Origin: Bacillota bacterium
GTDB taxonomy: Bacteria > Bacillota > Clostridia > Christensenellales > Aristaeellaceae
Length of the DNA: 12,580 nt
Assembly: GCA_009787135.1 (NCBI GenBank)
Contig: WRGP01000208.1
Location: forward strand, 1-12,580
Direction: 5' to 3'
A program made the translations under genes and the position numbers. Shown here in pieces: positions 1-5,610 of the stretch. Position 1 is the first letter of the stretch, and each line of letters begins with the position of its first letter. The notes under the pieces are model-generated. The model had not been told where the DNA came from. It saw nothing but the letters and a program-made list of their open reading frames with translations, and did no database searches.

Positions 1-2
1 CC

Positions 3-638
3 AAGCCGGATCCGACAGTCACCCCCCGCGTGATGGAGGGCGTCATGGACCCCGAGGCGACACCCCTGACGATCGACCCCATCGACAAGCCGACATGGCC
101 GCCGATCCTCTTTGAGTATACGACCGTGACGGAATCGGCGCTTGGCGTATCGTTTGACGTGCCAACCTATTGGGTGCGCGCGGAAGATCCCACCGTATCA
201 AACGCCATTGTATATGAAGAGCCTCAAAACGATATCCGCTCCGGCACGGGCACGCAAAGTCAGGTCGTCATACAGGTGGTAAGAGCCGATACGGCGCAAA
301 CCATAAAAGACGCGGAGGCGTATATCGACTTGATTATCGAAAACCTTCGGGAGAACAAGAATTTTCAAAACACCGATTTCTCCCAAAAGGCCGATAACCG
401 CATGCTGGGTGAAACGGGCCGATACATCACCTACCGCTTGGACTACATGCCCGAAGGCGCGAAAACCCCGGTCCGCATGCGCGGACGCATTCTGGTCGTG
501 CCGGTGGACCGCAAGCTGTACATGGTTCGCTACATGTGCCCCGCTGAATTCAACGTGATGCCCACAGACGATCCTGCCGTGAACGGGGGCTATGAGGAAG
601 TTTACAAAAAGATCCGCAGCACCCTCAAGGATATCTAA
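3..638 (+). CDS. Exported or anchored protein of unknown function, 3' part only
   Basis: The frame is open to the left edge, so the true start lies outside the window. The in-frame GTG at 30 has no ribosome binding site and is unlikely to be the start. The visible part begins with a proline/threonine-rich stretch (PTVTPRVMEGVMDPEATPL and onward) that looks like an extracellular linker. About 170 residues follow, alternating predicted strands and helices: a segment starting ALGVSFDVPTYW, a helix around AEAYIDLIIENLRENKNF, and a C-terminal helix EEVYKKIRSTLKDI. This pattern resembles the PsbP/DcrB-like (DUF1795-type) fold of small surface or lipoproteins, but that is inference from the pattern and not a firm match. 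No catalytic motif is visible. It converges on dacF with a 25-base gap that contains no clear terminator. I do not recognise a specific function. Confidence 0.75.
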   Translation, partial: KPDPTVTPRVMEGVMDPEATPLTIDPIDKPTWPPILFEYTTVTESALGVSFDVPTYWVRAEDPTVSNAIVYEEPQNDIRSGTGTQSQVVIQVVRADTAQTIKDAEAYIDLIIENLRENKNFQNTDFSQKADNRMLGETGRYITYRLDYMPEGAKTPVRMRGRILVVPVDRKLYMVRYMCPAEFNVMPTDDPAVNGGYEEVYKKIRSTLKDI

Positions 639-663
639 TGCCGTTTCCGGAAGCAGCGCCCCG

Positions 664-1812
664 TCACCGCCAGCCGTTCAGGATGCGCAGCAGCGCCTCC
701 AGATACCCCGGCAGCCTCACGTCCGCGTCAGCTACCGCCGGAAGCGTGCCCACGCGCTGCCCGTCCTTGAGCACGCGTATTTCTCCGAGCACATCGCCGC
801 GCAGAACGGGCGCCTCGATCGCGTCCGGCAGCGCAACCTCCAGCGATATGCCGGATTCCTCCCCCCGCTTTAGCAGCACCGTTAAGCTCTCGCCCGCCGC
901 CACGTCCACGGCGTCCATACCGCCCCGCGTGACAGCCACCTGCATGCCGAGCCGGTCTCCCTGCTGGCAAACCGAAAAAAGGCGGTAGGACGCGAAGCCA
1001 TACTCGAGCATCTGGCGCGCCTCGTTAAAGCGCGTCTGACTCGCCGGGGTGCCCAATACCACGGCGATCAACCGCATACCGTCCTTTTTCGCCGTGGCGG
1101 AGACGCAATACTTCGCCTCGTTTGTCGAGCCGGTCTTGAAGCCGTCGCAGCCTTCGTAGAAGCGTACCAACCGGTTGGTGTTGGTCAGGTCGGTGACCCG
1201 CCCGCCCTTGTGCTCAATGGTGTCCATCCAAATGGTGCTGTACTTGAAATACTGCGGATGCTTTGCCAGTTCGCGCGAGAGGTTTGCCACGTCGCGCGCC
1301 GTGGTGTGCTGCCCCGCGGCCGGCAGGCCCGTCGTATTCTTGTACACCGTGCCGGACAGCGCAAGCTCCAGCGCCCTCTCGTTCATGCGGCTGACAAAGT
1401 TTTGCTCCGTTCCCGCAATGTGCTCCGCCAGCGCCACGGCGGCATCGTTCGCGCTGGCCACGATCGTGGATTTAAGCAATTCCTCAAGCTTGTACGCGCT
1501 GCCCGCGTCCAGGAGCGCCTGGGATCCTCCCATGCCCGCGGCTTCCCTGGAGACCATGACCATATCCCCCAGCGAGATGGTACCCGCTTCCAGCGCTTCC
1601 AGCGCCAGCAGGATTGTCATCAGCTTTGTCACGCTGGCCACGGGCCGCTGCTGATCCGCGTTATGTTCAAAAATCACATTGCCCGTGGACGCCTCCATCA
1701 ATACATACGACGGCGTCTGGAGCGCAAACGGCGCGCCCTGCTCCAGCGCCGCCGCCAAAGCTGAGGCCGGCAGGAGCAAAACGGCGAGCAAAACCGATAC
1801 AAGCTTCTTCAT
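664..1812 (-). CDS. dacF: D-alanyl-D-alanine carboxypeptidase (DacF/PBP5 type, peptidase family S11)
   Basis: This penicillin-binding protein trims the terminal D-Ala from peptidoglycan stem peptides at the outer face of the membrane. The 382-residue protein starts with a signal peptide (MKKLVSVLLAVLLLPASALA, cleavage near residue 20-22). All three active-site motifs of the family are present: S60-V-T-K63 (nucleophile and general base), S120-A-N122 and K226-T-G228. A PBP5_C-like beta domain follows, from about residue 275. The C-terminal end (GYLEALLRILNGWR) is amphipathic, as expected for the membrane-anchoring helix of class A S11 enzymes. Length is normal for the family. The start is supported by a GGGAGGGG ribosome binding site (plus-strand 1821-1828) eight bases upstream. 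It is transcribed alone, convergent with the preceding gene and divergent from the TSUP gene. The gene symbol is by family resemblance; dacB or dacA would be alternatives. Confidence 0.93.
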   Translation of the reverse strand: MKKLVSVLLAVLLLPASALAAALEQGAPFALQTPSYVLMEASTGNVIFEHNADQQRPVASVTKLMTILLALEALEAGTISLGDMVMVSREAAGMGGSQALLDAGSAYKLEELLKSTIVASANDAAVALAEHIAGTEQNFVSRMNERALELALSGTVYKNTTGLPAAGQHTTARDVANLSRELAKHPQYFKYSTIWMDTIEHKGGRVTDLTNTNRLVRFYEGCDGFKTGSTNEAKYCVSATAKKDGMRLIAVVLGTPASQTRFNEARQMLEYGFASYRLFSVCQQGDRLGMQVAVTRGGMDAVDVAAGESLTVLLKRGEESGISLEVALPDAIEAPVLRGDVLGEIRVLKDGQRVGTLPAVADADVRLPGYLEALLRILNGWR

Positions 1813-1835
1813 GACATGGACCCCTCCCGCGCTAG

Positions 1836-1864
1836 TTTGTACACTATGTGCGAAAGGCTTTCAA
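1836..1864 (-). promoter_or_regulatory. Candidate sigma-A promoter of dacF
   Basis: Read on the minus strand, TTGAAA (1864-1859, five of six matches to the -35 consensus) is separated by exactly 17 bases from TACAAA (1841-1836, four of six matches to -10). The implied start site near 1829 leaves a short leader of about 17 bases that includes the ribosome binding site. This is consensus matching by eye. The long palindrome begins three bases upstream of the -35 element. Confidence 0.45.
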
Positions 1865-1866
1865 AA

Positions 1867-1918
1867 CATGCCTTTTTCACCCGCGTGAACCGCGGTTCAC
1901 GCGGGTGAAAAAGGCGTG
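1867..1918. repeat. 52-base near-perfect palindrome in the dacF/TSUP divergent intergenic region
   Basis: Positions 1870-1915 form a perfect inverted repeat of 23-base arms with no spacer. Three more positions on each side extend it to 52 bases with one mismatch (T1869 against G1916). The centre is GTGAACCGCGGTTCAC. The arms carry a T-run on the 5' side and an A-run on the 3' side, the reverse of a rho-independent terminator, and the sequence reads the same on both strands. It is therefore more likely a protein-binding site or a small palindromic repeat than a terminator. It lies just upstream of the dacF -35 element and about 50 bases upstream of a weak TSUP promoter. Confidence 0.9.
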
Positions 1919-1968
1919 CCGTCTTCTCAAAAATCACGGATTTTCAGGGGGATGGCGCAAGATGGCAC

Positions 1969-1997
1969 TTTACGAAAAGTCTCTGATATGCCATACT
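1969..1997 (+). promoter_or_regulatory. Weak candidate promoter of the TSUP permease gene
   Basis: TTTACG (1969-1974) and CATACT (1992-1997) are spaced by 17 bases, each matching four of six sigma-A consensus positions. This is the best pair I found between the palindrome and the gene. It is weak, and a start site near 2004 would give a leader of about 34 bases. Confidence 0.3.
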
Positions 1998-2021
1998 CTC
2001 ATAAGCGTTACGGGCAAAACA

Positions 2022-2029
2022 AAGGAAGG
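2022..2029 (+). promoter_or_regulatory. Ribosome binding site deciding the TSUP start
   Basis: AAGGAAGG ends eight bases before the ATG at 2038. The alternative in-frame GTG at 2029 overlaps this element and cannot use it, so the ATG is preferred. Confidence 0.75.
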
Positions 2030-2037
2030 TGCGCTTA

Positions 2038-2778
2038 ATGTGGACGCTATACCCGCTGATTTTTCTCTCCGGCTTTGTGGATTCCATCGCGGGCGGCGGC
2101 GGTATCATCTCGCTCTCCGCCTACTTGGCGGCGGGCCTTCCGCCACATCTGGCGCTTGGCACCAATAAGTTTTCCGCCACGCTGGGCACCGGCGTGGCCG
2201 CCGCGCGTTTCGCGGCCAAGGGCCGCATCCGTTGGGACGCGGCGCTCTTCTCGTTTCTTGGCGCGCTGGGCGGCTCGGCCCTGGGCGCGAGACTCGCCCT
2301 CTATGTCCCGGAACGCGTTCTCGTCTATATCCTGCTGGCTGTGCTGCCTCTCATCGCCGCGCTTGTGCTCCGCGGCAAGCGCTTCATGCCGCGGGCTACC
2401 TCCCTCACCAAACCCCATACCCTCGTCCTGGCGTCGCTCGTGGGCTTTCTGCTCGGCGGCTACGACGGCTTTTTCGGCCCCGGCACAGGCACGTTTCTGA
2501 TTATGGCGTTTGTCGCTGTGCTCAGGTTTGATGTGCTCACGGCGTGCGGAAACGCGAAGGCGGTGAACTTTGCCTCCAACATCGCCGCGGCCGTCACCTT
2601 TATGGCTCACGGGAGGGTGGACTATGCCCTTGGCATTCCGCTGGCGCTGTGCGCGGTTCTGGGGCAGTTCATCGGCGCGGGCCTGGCGCTTCAAAAGGGC
2701 GTGAAGCTCGTGCGCCCCATGATCGTCATGGTCATCGTGCTGCTCATGGCGAAGATTCTCTATGATTTAATGGTGTAA
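2038..2778 (+). CDS. TSUP family (TauE/SafE, YfcA-like) membrane permease
   Basis: This is a 246-residue integral membrane protein of the TauE/SafE sulfite/sulfonate exporter family, with about seven or eight hydrophobic segments. Two half-repeats typical of the family are visible. The first has the conserved start GFVDSIAGGGGIISL and, further on, GLPPHLALGTNKFSATLGT. The second has GGYDGFFGPGTGTFL and GNAKAVNFASNIAA. These stretches match the YfcA/UPF0721 subgroup closely. Family members move organosulfur compounds, sulfite or other small organic anions across the cytoplasmic membrane, but the substrate cannot be read from the sequence. The ATG start is set by the AAGGAAGG site at 2022-2029. 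It appears to be a single-gene unit: the next gene has its own promoter region and no strong terminator is visible between them. No sulfur metabolism gene lies nearby. Confidence 0.9.
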   Translation: MWTLYPLIFLSGFVDSIAGGGGIISLSAYLAAGLPPHLALGTNKFSATLGTGVAAARFAAKGRIRWDAALFSFLGALGGSALGARLALYVPERVLVYILLAVLPLIAALVLRGKRFMPRATSLTKPHTLVLASLVGFLLGGYDGFFGPGTGTFLIMAFVAVLRFDVLTACGNAKAVNFASNIAAAVTFMAHGRVDYALGIPLALCAVLGQFIGAGLALQKGVKLVRPMIVMVIVLLMAKILYDLMV

Positions 2779-2801
2779 TCATACAATATTTTTGCCGTAT
2801 A

Positions 2802-2849
2802 TACGGTAACAATTGCTACTTGACGTACGGTTTCTATTGCTACATGATG
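2802..2849 (+). repeat. Tandem direct repeat, two adjacent 24-base units, at the ABC operon promoter
   Basis: The units 2802-2825 and 2826-2849 lie head to tail and match at 19 of 24 positions. Both begin TACGGT, continue after four mostly different bases with ATTGCTAC, and end with a TGA-containing hexamer. The first unit ends in the candidate -35 TTGACG and the second ends in the candidate -10. The left end overlaps a perfect 12-base palindrome, CCGTATATACGG (2795-2806). The arrangement fits a pair of binding sites for a regulator on the same helix face, or a local duplication. Confidence 0.8.
2820..2848 (+). promoter_or_regulatory. Candidate promoter of the ABC importer operon
   Basis: TTGACG (2820-2825, five of six) and CATGAT (2843-2848, four of six) are separated by 17 bases. 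The start site would fall near 2855, giving a leader of about 65 bases that contains an imperfect hairpin and the ribosome binding site. Both elements lie inside the tandem repeat, so a regulator binding the repeat would compete with RNA polymerase. Confidence 0.5.
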
Positions 2850-2869
2850 ATGATAGATGATGATTCGCG

Positions 2870-2891
2870 TCAAAGCGCTACGCGCCTTTGA
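2870..2891 (+). other. Imperfect hairpin in the leader of the ABC importer operon
   Basis: TCAAAGCGC pairs with GCGCCTTTGA around a TAC loop, giving nine base pairs with one bulged C. No U-run follows (the next bases are AATATTTG), so it is not a standard terminator. It could stabilise the leader or affect translation of the gene that starts 29 bases further on. Confidence 0.4.
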
Positions 2892-2919
2892 AATATTTGT
2901 ATAAAGCGAGGAATTGATG

Positions 2920-3894
2920 ATGAGAACAACCGTCCGTATTCTGTCTGTGATCTTGGCTTTGCTCATGGGTTTCGCCCTGTGCGCTCACGCGGAGGAGGCG
3001 CCCCTCTCCATCGGCATCATCCAGCTGGTGCAGCACCCCGCCCTGGACGCGTCCTGTCAAGGTTTTTTGGACGCGCTGAGGGACAGCGGCTATGTGGATG
3101 GGGAAAACATTGCCGTGGACTTCCAGAACGGCCAGGGCGACCAGTCCAACCTGGCGACCATCGCGGATCGTTTTGTCAGCAAAAAAGTGGATCTGGTGCT
3201 GGCCATCGCCACGCCGGCCGCGCTGGCCATCGCGGGCAAGACTACGGACATTCCGATCCTGGCCACGGCCATCACGGACTTTGTGGAAGCGCGGCTGGTC
3301 GAGAGCAACGACGCGCCGGGCACGAACGTATCGGGCACCACGGACATGGCGCCCATTGGGGATCAGATCGCGCTGATTCAAACGCTTGCGCCAAACGCCA
3401 AAAAAGTAGGCGTGCTGTATAATGCCGGCGAGGTTAATTCCGTCGTGCAGGTTCAGGCGGCGAAGGCCTGCATTGAGGCGCTGGGTTTTGAATTTGTGGA
3501 AAAGACCGTGACCAATTCCAATGAGGTTCAGCAGGCTGCCGAATCCATCGTGCGGCAGGTAGACTGCCTCTATCTGCCCACGGACAACGTGATCGCCTCC
3601 GCCATGCCCATCCTCTACGGCGTGACGGTTGAGTCCAAAACCCCCGTGATCTGCGGCGAGGAAAATCAGGTCCTTGGCGGCGGCCTGGCAACCCTTGGCA
3701 TCAATTACTACAACCTCGGCTACCAAACAGGGCTGATGGCCGTCCGCCTGTTGAAGGATCCGACCCTTGATATCAGCGCTATGCCGGTGGAGCGGCAGCT
3801 GGAGTTTGATTACCGCATCAACGCCACCGTGGCCGCGGAGATCGGCATTGTGATCCCCGAAGATCTGCTGGCGTTCACGTTTGAAATGGAGTAA
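2920..3894 (+). CDS. trpX: ABC transporter substrate-binding protein (TrpX-like, ABC_sub_bind family)
   Basis: This is the solute receptor of an ABC importer, 324 residues. After a signal peptide (residues 1-24, ending CAHA) comes a type I periplasmic-binding fold of the PF04392 type. The segment GIIQLVQHPALDASCQGFLD carries the characteristic IvQ.-HP-LD start. The Rossmann repeats DLVLAIATPAALA and KKVGVLYN, the hinge stretch CLYLPTDNVIASAM and LGGGLATLGINYYNLGYQTG also fit the TrpX subgroup. Family members are reported to bind tryptophan or other aromatic amino acids, so that substrate is a family-based guess. GAGGA at 2908-2912 is spaced seven bases from ATG 2920. The ATG at 2917 and TTG at 2914 are in-frame alternatives with poorer spacing. 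There is no standard lipobox: the only signal-region cysteine is in F-A-L-C, and an AHA cleavage site follows. The permease gene begins six bases after the stop. Confidence 0.88.
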   Translation: MRTTVRILSVILALLMGFALCAHAEEAPLSIGIIQLVQHPALDASCQGFLDALRDSGYVDGENIAVDFQNGQGDQSNLATIADRFVSKKVDLVLAIATPAALAIAGKTTDIPILATAITDFVEARLVESNDAPGTNVSGTTDMAPIGDQIALIQTLAPNAKKVGVLYNAGEVNSVVQVQAAKACIEALGFEFVEKTVTNSNEVQQAAESIVRQVDCLYLPTDNVIASAMPILYGVTVESKTPVICGEENQVLGGGLATLGINYYNLGYQTGLMAVRLLKDPTLDISAMPVERQLEFDYRINATVAAEIGIVIPEDLLAFTFEME

Positions 3895-3900
3895 GCGTTT

Positions 3901-4803
3901 ATGGGCCAGATACTGCTTGGGGCCGTCGCGCTCGGCCTTTTATGGTCGATCATGACTATCGGCGTATACATTACCTACCGCATTTTGGACATTGCGGACC
4001 TGACCGTGGAAGGGAGCATTACGCTGGGCGCGGCGGTGAGCACCGCCATGATCCACGCGGGGCAAAGCCCTTTTCTCGCCTCGGCCGCGGCGCTCCTATG
4101 CGGGCTTGGCGCCGGATTTGTCTCTGGCCTTTTGCACACCAAATTGCGCATCCCCGCGCTGCTGTCGGGCATCCTGACCATGATCGCGCTGTGGTCCGTC
4201 AACTTGCGCGTCATGGGCTCGGCCAATATATCCATTCTGCGCCTTCCGACGATCTTTACGCCCATCCAGGCCCTTGGCGCGTCGAAATACGCCGCTTGGG
4301 TCTGCGTGGGCGGGCTGCTGGCTATCGCGATTGTATCGATCCTCTATTGGTTCTTCGGCACGGAACTGGGCAGCGCCGTCCGCGCGACGGGCAACAACCC
4401 AACCATGGTGCGCGCGCAGGGCATCCATACTGACAATATGATTCTGCTGGGGCTCATGATCAGCAACGCGCTGGTGGCCCTGTCCGGTTCGCTGATCGCG
4501 CAAAGCCAGGCGTTCGCGGATATTCAGATGGGCACGGGTTCCATCGTCATTGGCCTGGCGTCGCTCATCGTCGGAGAGGTGCTCTTTGGCCGCCGAAACT
4601 TCTACCTCCGGCTGCTCTCGCTTATCTTCGGCGCCATCACCTATCGGATCATCATCGCCACGGTGATGGAGCTTGGCATGAACCCCAACGACCTGAAGCT
4701 GTTTACGGCCGTTACGGTAGCGCTGGCGCTTTCCATGCCGCATTTTCGCGATTATCTGCAAACGCTTCGCAAATCGCTTACAGGGGGGCTTTCAAAGTGC
4801 TGA
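3901..4803 (+). CDS. trpY: ABC transporter permease (TrpY-like, BPD_transp_2/LivH type)
   Basis: This 300-residue membrane-spanning subunit is presumably a homodimer that forms the import channel with the neighbouring receptor and ATPase. Eight or so hydrophobic helices are apparent. The first third carries the family's conserved region RILDIADLTVEGSITLGAA, followed by FVSGLLHTKLRIPALLSGIL. The cytoplasmic coupling loop GSAVRATGNNPTMVRAQGI matches the LivH/RbsC-class loop that docks on the ATPase. The segment GLASLIVGEVLFG and a positively charged C-terminal end complete the family pattern. Length is normal. The ribosome binding site GGAG (3888-3891) lies inside the end of the receptor gene, so translation is probably coupled. 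The stop overlaps the first seven bases of the ATPase gene. The substrate depends on the receptor and remains a guess. Confidence 0.9.
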   Translation: MGQILLGAVALGLLWSIMTIGVYITYRILDIADLTVEGSITLGAAVSTAMIHAGQSPFLASAAALLCGLGAGFVSGLLHTKLRIPALLSGILTMIALWSVNLRVMGSANISILRLPTIFTPIQALGASKYAAWVCVGGLLAIAIVSILYWFFGTELGSAVRATGNNPTMVRAQGIHTDNMILLGLMISNALVALSGSLIAQSQAFADIQMGTGSIVIGLASLIVGEVLFGRRNFYLRLLSLIFGAITYRIIIATVMELGMNPNDLKLFTAVTVALALSMPHFRDYLQTLRKSLTGGLSKC

Positions 4804-5591
4804 GGATGGCGAACGTAACCAAGATCTTCAACCGCGGCACGGTGAATGAAAAGACCGCCCTGTCGGACGTGACGCTCACCGTCTCGGACGGCGATTTCGT
4901 AACGATGATTGGCGGCAATGGCGCGGGCAAGTCTACGCTGCTCAACTGCGTGGCCGGGGTGTTTTTGCCCGAGGAAGGCGGCATCCATATCGACCAGGCC
5001 GATGTAACGAAGCTGGGCGAACACAGGCGCGCCAAATACTTGGGCCGCGTATTTCAGGATCCCATGATGGGCACCGCGGCAGATATGACGATTGAGGAAA
5101 ACCTGGCGCTGGCGCTCCGGCGCGGTAAGCCCAGAACACTCCGCTGGGGTGTGACCGAGCGCGAACGCGCGCGGTACAAGGCGCTGCTTAAGCGGCTCGG
5201 CCTGGGGCTTGAAGCGCGGCTTACGACAAAGGCGGGCCTGCTGTCCGGCGGGCAGCGCCAGGCTCTGACGCTGCTCATGGCCACGCTGGAGAGGCCAAAG
5301 CTCCTCCTGCTCGATGAACACACCGCCGCGCTGGATCCCAAGACCGCTGAAAAGGTGCTCGCGATCAGCGATGAATTCATCCGCGAGGGCAGCCTGACCA
5401 CGCTGATGGTCACGCATAATATGCGAAACGCGCTGCAATATGGCAACCGCCTGCTCATGATGCACGAGGGGCGCGTGCTGATTGATGTACAAGGGGAGGA
5501 GAAGCGGCGGCTGACCGTAGAGGATCTGCTGTCGCTCTTTGAGCGGGCCAGCGGCGAGACGCTGGCGAGCGACCGGGCTCTGTTGTCATAA
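4797..5591 (+). CDS. trpZ: ABC transporter ATP-binding protein (TrpZ-like)
   Basis: This 264-residue cytoplasmic ATPase powers the importer. All nucleotide-binding motifs are intact: Walker A GGNGAGKST (39-47), Q-loop Q87, signature LSGGQRQ (149-155), Walker B LLLLDE (169-174) with catalytic E174, D-loop ALD (178-180) and switch histidine H207 in VTHNM. The segment VFQDPMMGTAADMTIEENLA is typical of this importer subgroup. The start is a GTG that overlaps the permease stop (GTGCTGA) and follows an AGGGGGG ribosome binding site by eight bases. The ATG at 4806 would be 17 bases from that site and is less likely. The overlap implies coupled translation with the permease. Pyruvate kinase starts 19 bases after the stop with no terminator between. 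Confidence 0.92.
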   Translation: MLRMANVTKIFNRGTVNEKTALSDVTLTVSDGDFVTMIGGNGAGKSTLLNCVAGVFLPEEGGIHIDQADVTKLGEHRRAKYLGRVFQDPMMGTAADMTIEENLALALRRGKPRTLRWGVTERERARYKALLKRLGLGLEARLTTKAGLLSGGQRQALTLLMATLERPKLLLLDEHTAALDPKTAEKVLAISDEFIREGSLTTLMVTHNMRNALQYGNRLLMMHEGRVLIDVQGEEKRRLTVEDLLSLFERASGETLASDRALLS

Positions 5592-5597
5592 TGCCGC

Positions 5598-5604
5598 AAG
5601 GGAG
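5598..5604 (+). promoter_or_regulatory. Ribosome binding site deciding the pyruvate kinase start
   Basis: AAGGGAG lies six bases before ATG 5611. The reading frame is open for 24 more codons upstream into the ATPase gene, but that stretch (RRWRATGLCC and so on) is unlike any pyruvate kinase N-terminus, so 5611 is taken as the start. Confidence 0.8.
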
Positions 5605-5610
5605 AAGAAT

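Noticed and set aside
1846..1908. 20-codon open frame (MCERLSKHAFF...) across the palindrome
   Set aside because: No ribosome binding site, and most of its codons come from the palindrome; a chance frame.
1870..1915. Bidirectional terminator reading of the palindrome
   Set aside because: The T-run is on the 5' arm and the A-run on the 3' arm for either strand, so no U-tract follows the hairpin, and the flanking genes are divergent.
1848..2168. 106-residue plus-strand open frame in the dacF/TSUP intergenic region
   Set aside because: It runs over the palindrome and far into the TSUP gene in another frame, starts with an unsupported GTG, and its sequence has no family character.
2844..2864. 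ATGATG-rich run as a microsatellite or series of start codons
   Set aside because: Short and imperfect; no open frame with a ribosome binding site follows before the real receptor start.
2878..3726. 282-residue minus-strand frame opposite the ABC receptor
   Set aside because: It is the antisense shadow of a gene with clear family motifs; the predicted protein is rich in His, Arg and Gly as is usual for GC-rich shadows.
4096..4761. 221-residue minus-strand frame opposite the permease
   Set aside because: Antisense shadow of a recognised membrane protein, with no ribosome binding site or family motif.
5539..5610. 24-codon N-terminal extension of pyruvate kinase
   Set aside because: It overlaps the ATPase gene, has no ribosome binding site, and the family N-terminus begins at 5611 behind a good AAGGGAG.
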